Below are positions 60,679 through 64,000 of a DNA stretch of 64,000 nt, one piece after another. Numbering within the stretch: position 1 is the first letter of the stretch; every line of letters starts with the position of its first letter. The position numbers were made by a program, and so were the translations under genes. Under the pieces are notes generated by a model, which made no database searches, had not been told where the DNA came from, and saw nothing but the letters and a program-made list of their open reading frames with translations. Location of the stretch: the NCBI GenBank assembly GCA_965240325.2, contig OZ251227.1:434001-498000 (forward strand). Reading direction: 5' to 3'. The DNA comes from Rebecca billardiae RCC1528. Taxonomy: Eukaryota > Haptophyta.

Positions 60679-62340
60679 TCAGCTGTCGTCCTCAGGGTTG
60701 CCGCCCCAGCGCGTCGGGCGGCCGAGCCGCTCATCTGCCACGCGCATCTGGAGGTAGAGCTCCTCGCACCGCTCGCGCGCCCACCTGTGCTCGGTGTCGC
60801 GCAGGAACTTGAGCGCGCTCTTCACCGTCGGTCGCGCGGCCGGCTCGAAGCAGCGCACGCCCGTCTCGGCCGCGAGCGCCGCCCAGCCCATGCGCGCTTG
60901 CAGCTCCTCCACGATCTGCGCCAGCTTGACGCCCTCGAGCAGGCGCCGCGCCGAGCGGGCCTCGAGTGCGCGCGGAGTGATGTCACCACTCGCGTCGCCG
61001 GCGCGCTCGCGCCCCGCGGCCGACATGCTCGCCATGCGCAGCGCGGGCGGGCGGGTGGCGCGACGGCGGCGCGGCGGCCCGTCGAGCGCGAGCTGCCCGC
61101 ACGCGCCCTCGGCGTCGCGCCCGACGGCGCTCGTCCACCGCACGAGCGCGTTCACGCCGCGCGCGCGCAGCCGCGCGTGGAAGGCGGCGACGGCCTCGTC
61201 CGACGGAGTGGCGTAGCCGAGCGCCGCGCCGGGCGCCGTCGGGTTGTACGGGATCAGGTTGACGAACGCGCCCGGCCCCGCGCCGGCCGCGCGCGAGCGC
61301 GCCCCGCAGAACTCGGCGAGCGCGGCCGCGTCCTCGGCGCCATCGTTCACACCCTCGATCAGCAGGTACTCGAGCATGGCGCCGCAGCCGCTCAGCCGCG
61401 CGTGCGCGTCGAGCGCGGCCGCGAGCTCCGGCAGCGGGCACTCGCGCGCGGAGGGCAGCAGCGAGGCGCGCAGCGGCTGCGTCGCCGCGTGCAGCGAGAG
61501 CGCCAGCCGCACCGTGGGCGCGCACTCGCCCAGCCGCACAATGGCCGCCGCCGAGCCGCCGACCGTCGAGACGGTCAGCTGCCTCGGCGAGAGAGCGAAG
61601 AGGTTCATGTGCGTGAGCGCGCGCGCGGCGCGCAGCACCGCGTCGAGGTTGTCCAGCGGCTCGCCCATCCCCATGAACACCACGTTGCGCAGCGGCGCCT
61701 CCTCCGCGCCGCCGGGAGCCGCCGCGCCGTGCGCGATCAGCTGCCGCGCCAGCCACGCCTGCTCCACAATCTGGGCCGAGCTGAGCTGCGCGCGCAGGCC
61801 CATGGCGCCGGTCGCGCAGAAGGTGCAGCGGCGCGTGCAGCCCACCTGGGACGAGACGCACAGCGTGTGCCGCGCCGTGCCCGAGCTGCGGTGCTCGTGC
61901 CGAATCAGCACGGTCTCCACGCGCTCGCCGCTGCCGAGCTCGACGAGCAGCTTGCGGCCGCCGCCCGCGGAGTCGCGCGTCTCGACCACGCGCGACGCGC
62001 TCGCCGTGAATGCGGCGCACAGCTCGCGAGCGCGCTCGCGCGGCAGCCCGGCGGCCGCGAGCGCGGTCGCGTCGAGATCGCCACCAGCGCGGAAGAGCGA
62101 GCGGTACACAGCCTGCAGGTGGAGTGGCTTGAGACCGCGCGCCGTGCACCACTCCTCGGCGAGCTCGAGATCAAAGATGGACGCCTGGCCCTCGCGCGGC
62201 CACTCTGGCACAGTGCGCGCGGCTGAGGGCAAGCGGTTACCCGCGGCGAGCGTCCATGCGTGCGCCCCACCGGCGAGAAGCACGCAGCTCGTCGCAAGGA
62301 GCGTCCACGGTCGGCCGGCACGTCGGCCGGCACGCGCCAT
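60679..62340 (-). CDS. rlmN: RlmN/Cfr-type radical SAM methyltransferase fused to a VF530-like domain
   Basis: The 553-residue enzyme probably methylates C2 of adenine in 23S rRNA and tRNA. The iron-sulfur motif CTRRCTFC (Cys168, Cys172, Cys175) and FMGMGEPLDNLDAVLRA, TVSTVGG, LALSLHAATQPLR, EYLLIEGVNDG and FVNLIPYNP are classic RlmN signatures. The C-terminal 80 or so residues (LEGVKLAQIVEELQARMGWA...CFEPAARPTVKSALKFLRDT) match the bacterial VF530 (DUF2132) family of small nucleic-acid-binding proteins. The start at 62340 gives a signal peptide (MARAGRRAGRPWTLLATSCV...GGAHAW) and probable plastid targeting. Longer in-frame starts at 62520 or 62550 would overlap the divergent HAD gene and are disfavoured. 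Confidence 0.9.
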   Translation of the reverse strand: MARAGRRAGRPWTLLATSCVLLAGGAHAWTLAAGNRLPSAARTVPEWPREGQASIFDLELAEEWCTARGLKPLHLQAVYRSLFRAGGDLDATALAAAGLPRERARELCAAFTASASRVVETRDSAGGGRKLLVELGSGERVETVLIRHEHRSSGTARHTLCVSSQVGCTRRCTFCATGAMGLRAQLSSAQIVEQAWLARQLIAHGAAAPGGAEEAPLRNVVFMGMGEPLDNLDAVLRAARALTHMNLFALSPRQLTVSTVGGSAAAIVRLGECAPTVRLALSLHAATQPLRASLLPSARECPLPELAAALDAHARLSGCGAMLEYLLIEGVNDGAEDAAALAEFCGARSRAAGAGPGAFVNLIPYNPTAPGAALGYATPSDEAVAAFHARLRARGVNALVRWTSAVGRDAEGACGQLALDGPPRRRRATRPPALRMASMSAAGRERAGDASGDITPRALEARSARRLLEGVKLAQIVEELQARMGWAALAAETGVRCFEPAARPTVKSALKFLRDTEHRWARERCEELYLQMRVADERLGRPTRWGGNPEDDS

Positions 62341-62518
62341 CGTCGGGGGTTCGATCGAGCACGTGTTCCGGACACTCCCACATTCGATCCGGCCGGGGCG
62401 GGTCCTGCCAACCTTCAGGCTCGGGCGGGAAATCTCCCGGGCCGTGGTCCACTGGCGAGCGGCGTGCTGAACACGCAATCGGAGGCCAGGCAGGAAGGTC
62501 ACCGTCCGTGTCGACGCC

Positions 62519-63560
62519 ATGCCCTCGCGATACCTCGTCCTGCTAGACATGAACGGCTCGCTCTGTTACCGCACCGAAGAGGCCGTCCGAGGTGCTCGTG
62601 AAGACCTCTACGTTCGGCGCAAATACTACTACGCCCGGCGCGGCATCGACAAGTTCGTACGCGCCCTGGGCACCAGCGGCAAGTTCGAGATCTGCGTGTA
62701 CACGTCCATGATGGGGCACAACGCGGAGGCGGGGCTGAACGCCGTCCTCCGCGAGCGTGAGCACATCTCGCATGTGCTTGACCGCAAGATGAACAAGCCC
62801 GACCCCGACGGCGTCAACGACTGGGACACAGTTCGTGACATGGACAAGGTGTGGAGTCGCCTGACCGGGTATGGTCCCGAGCGCACACTGCTTGTGGACA
62901 ATGAGGAGCGCAAGTTTAAGGACACGCCCCTCAACGGCATCATCGTGCCCGAGTTTGGGCCAAGAGAGATCCTCTCTCGTGATTCAAGCACGCTGGACGC
63001 CCTGCTGACGTACATGCTGCAGCTAGGCGAGGACGCGCCTGAGGACGTGAGGGTGTACATGCGCGCACGGCCTCCGTTCGACGTCGCCTCTTCAGGCAAG
63101 GAGCTCACTGCACCCTCCACGGCCACGGATGTCCTTGCCAGCACGCTAGCGACGGCGCTTTCGCTCAACGAGACTGAGGTTGATCCTACCAAGATCCCGC
63201 CGGGCATGCGCTTCCACCTGGTGTGCATCGAGAACGGCCAGTTCGTCATGAGCGGAGGCAAGGATGATGTGCGCGCGTCGCGCCCCCCAACAAGGAGACT
63301 GAGCCGGCTCAAAATCCTCCTCACACTCGTGACCCACCTTCCACTCCGGACCGCGCCCCGCTGGACTGTGCTTTCTGCAACCCTGCTGGCTGTGCCGCCC
63401 CGAGCAGGCTCACTACATTGCACGCGGACCGGTGCCAGAGCAGGGGCGCATCGAGCCAAAAATGGATTTCGTTCGGCTGCTGGAGCTCGTGGGCGAGCGC
63501 AAGGTCAAGGTCGAAGCCACTCATGCGCAGCCTGCCGGTGGACGAACTTCGTCGTCCTAG
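62519..63560 (+). CDS. FCP1-like HAD-family protein, two exons
   Basis: Exons 62519-63268 and 63408-63560 flank a 139-nt phase-0 intron (GTGCGCGCGT...CGAGCAG), giving 300 residues. The N-terminal half is an FCP1/NIF-type HAD domain: YLVLLDMNGSL (motif I, residues 10-13), ARRGIDKFVRALGTSGKFEICVYTSM (motif II region), and LLVDNEERKFKDTPLNGIIV (motif III region). Motif I reads DxN instead of the catalytic DxD, a variant also found in a plant NIF-like subgroup, so phosphatase activity is uncertain. The downstream exon is chosen because it continues a helical, charged sequence (KMDFVRLLELVGERKVKVEA) to a stop. It diverges from the RlmN gene with 178 bp between starts. Confidence 0.85.
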
Positions 63561-64000
63561 TGCAGTAGTCAGGCAACACTTCTCGTTCGTGGCCTTTCCC
63601 AATTCCCAGTGGCGGGGCGCCGACCGCGTTGAGTGTTGGTGTTAACGAATTAATTACGGGCGGATCGTCGACGTCAGACTCGGACTATAGTTCCAGAGGC
63701 CCGCTATCTAACTATTTATAATGTAGTATCTTCATCAATTCCATTATACGTCATATACGCCAATACGTAATTAATTAGAGACACCGTTACTTTACTGCTG
63801 ATATAGTCGTCTGCCGCTGCACGACGAATCAGTCGAATCATGCGGCTACTGGCTAGTGCCTAGCCCTAGGGCTAGTGAGTAGTGGCTAGTTATTATTCAT
63901 ACTTAGTGATACGTACTACAATATATATATATATATGATCGGCTACGCCGATCTTCGGGTAGTAAACAACGAAGTTGAGGGCGCACGGCCCTAGCTAGTT
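63561..64000. other. Terminal intergenic region
   Basis: Less GC-rich than the genes. It holds AT-rich stretches, a perfect 16-bp palindrome at 63860-63875 (ctagccctagggctag) and an AT microsatellite at about 63921-63937. No gene was found up to the window end. Confidence 0.5.

Noticed and set aside
62341-62550. Longer N-terminus for RlmN
   Set aside because: It would overlap the divergent HAD gene start and hide a clear signal peptide that begins at 62340.
63269-63568. Read-through C-terminus of the HAD protein
   Set aside because: It is low-complexity, while splicing to 63408 gives a charged helical tail with a clean stop.
1-64000. CRISPR arrays, rRNA or tRNA genes, prokaryotic operons, and viral replication or capsid genes
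   Set aside because: No regularly spaced repeats, no rRNA segments, no convincing cloverleaf, and no viral hallmark proteins were seen; intron-containing genes indicate a eukaryotic nuclear locus.

Overview
This window looks like nuclear DNA of a GC-rich unicellular eukaryote, most likely a flagellated microalga with a complex plastid; a haptophyte is my best guess. The reasons are spliceosomal introns of about 100-175 bp with GTGCG...CAG borders, a cytoplasmic dynein intermediate chain, a MORN protein, JmjC and RECQL-type chromatin and DNA proteins, and signal-peptide-plus-transit-like N-termini on a thioredoxin-like ferredoxin and an RlmN-type methyltransferase. The lineage is inferred, because no marker gene is present.

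Layout. 1-2347 has no convincing gene. 2348-6170 is a divergent pair: an MSS116-type DEAD-box helicase (-) and a RECQL helicase (+). 6511-7626 encodes a SAM-domain membrane protein. 8049-12059 encodes a four-exon regulator-like protein with a coiled coil, a CBP60-like region and ankyrin repeats. 12452-13991 is copy A of a 1.5-kb dispersed repeat whose copy B lies inverted at 50247-51774. 14033-17200 holds an M17 leucyl aminopeptidase (-) and a two-exon membrane protein of unknown function (+). 18547-18939 encodes a small 2Fe-2S protein. 18940-22871 is gene-poor, with TA microsatellites, a decayed coding stretch and an AT-richer island. 22872-27036 pairs a CDP-alcohol phosphotransferase/CREST fusion (-) with a two-exon MscS channel (+).

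28089-29000 is a GST (-). 29334-34690 (-) encodes a 1,678-residue protein with three repeat units, two of which are almost identical at the DNA level. 35090-39029 is a KDM2-like JmjC protein (+). After it come a coiled-coil protein, an F-box/RCC1-like protein, an ankyrin acyl-CoA-binding protein (-), a sulfotransferase-like protein (+), an unknown 814-residue protein (-) and a second sulfotransferase-like protein (+). 52138-54026 is the dynein intermediate chain. 54095-56530 is a PAS-domain regulator-like protein. 57352-58086 is a small MORN protein with one repeat per exon (-). 58353-60113 is an alanine-rich single-pass membrane protein. The window ends with RlmN fused to a VF530-like domain (-) and an FCP1-like HAD protein (+).

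The genes do not form one pathway. Two organising features stand out. Eight pairs of neighbours are transcribed divergently from gaps of 110-514 bp. Introns are strongly phase-biased (12 phase 0, 4 phase 2, none phase 1) with a GTGCG donor in 13 of 16 reconstructed introns. No CRISPR array, rRNA, tRNA or prokaryotic operon was found.
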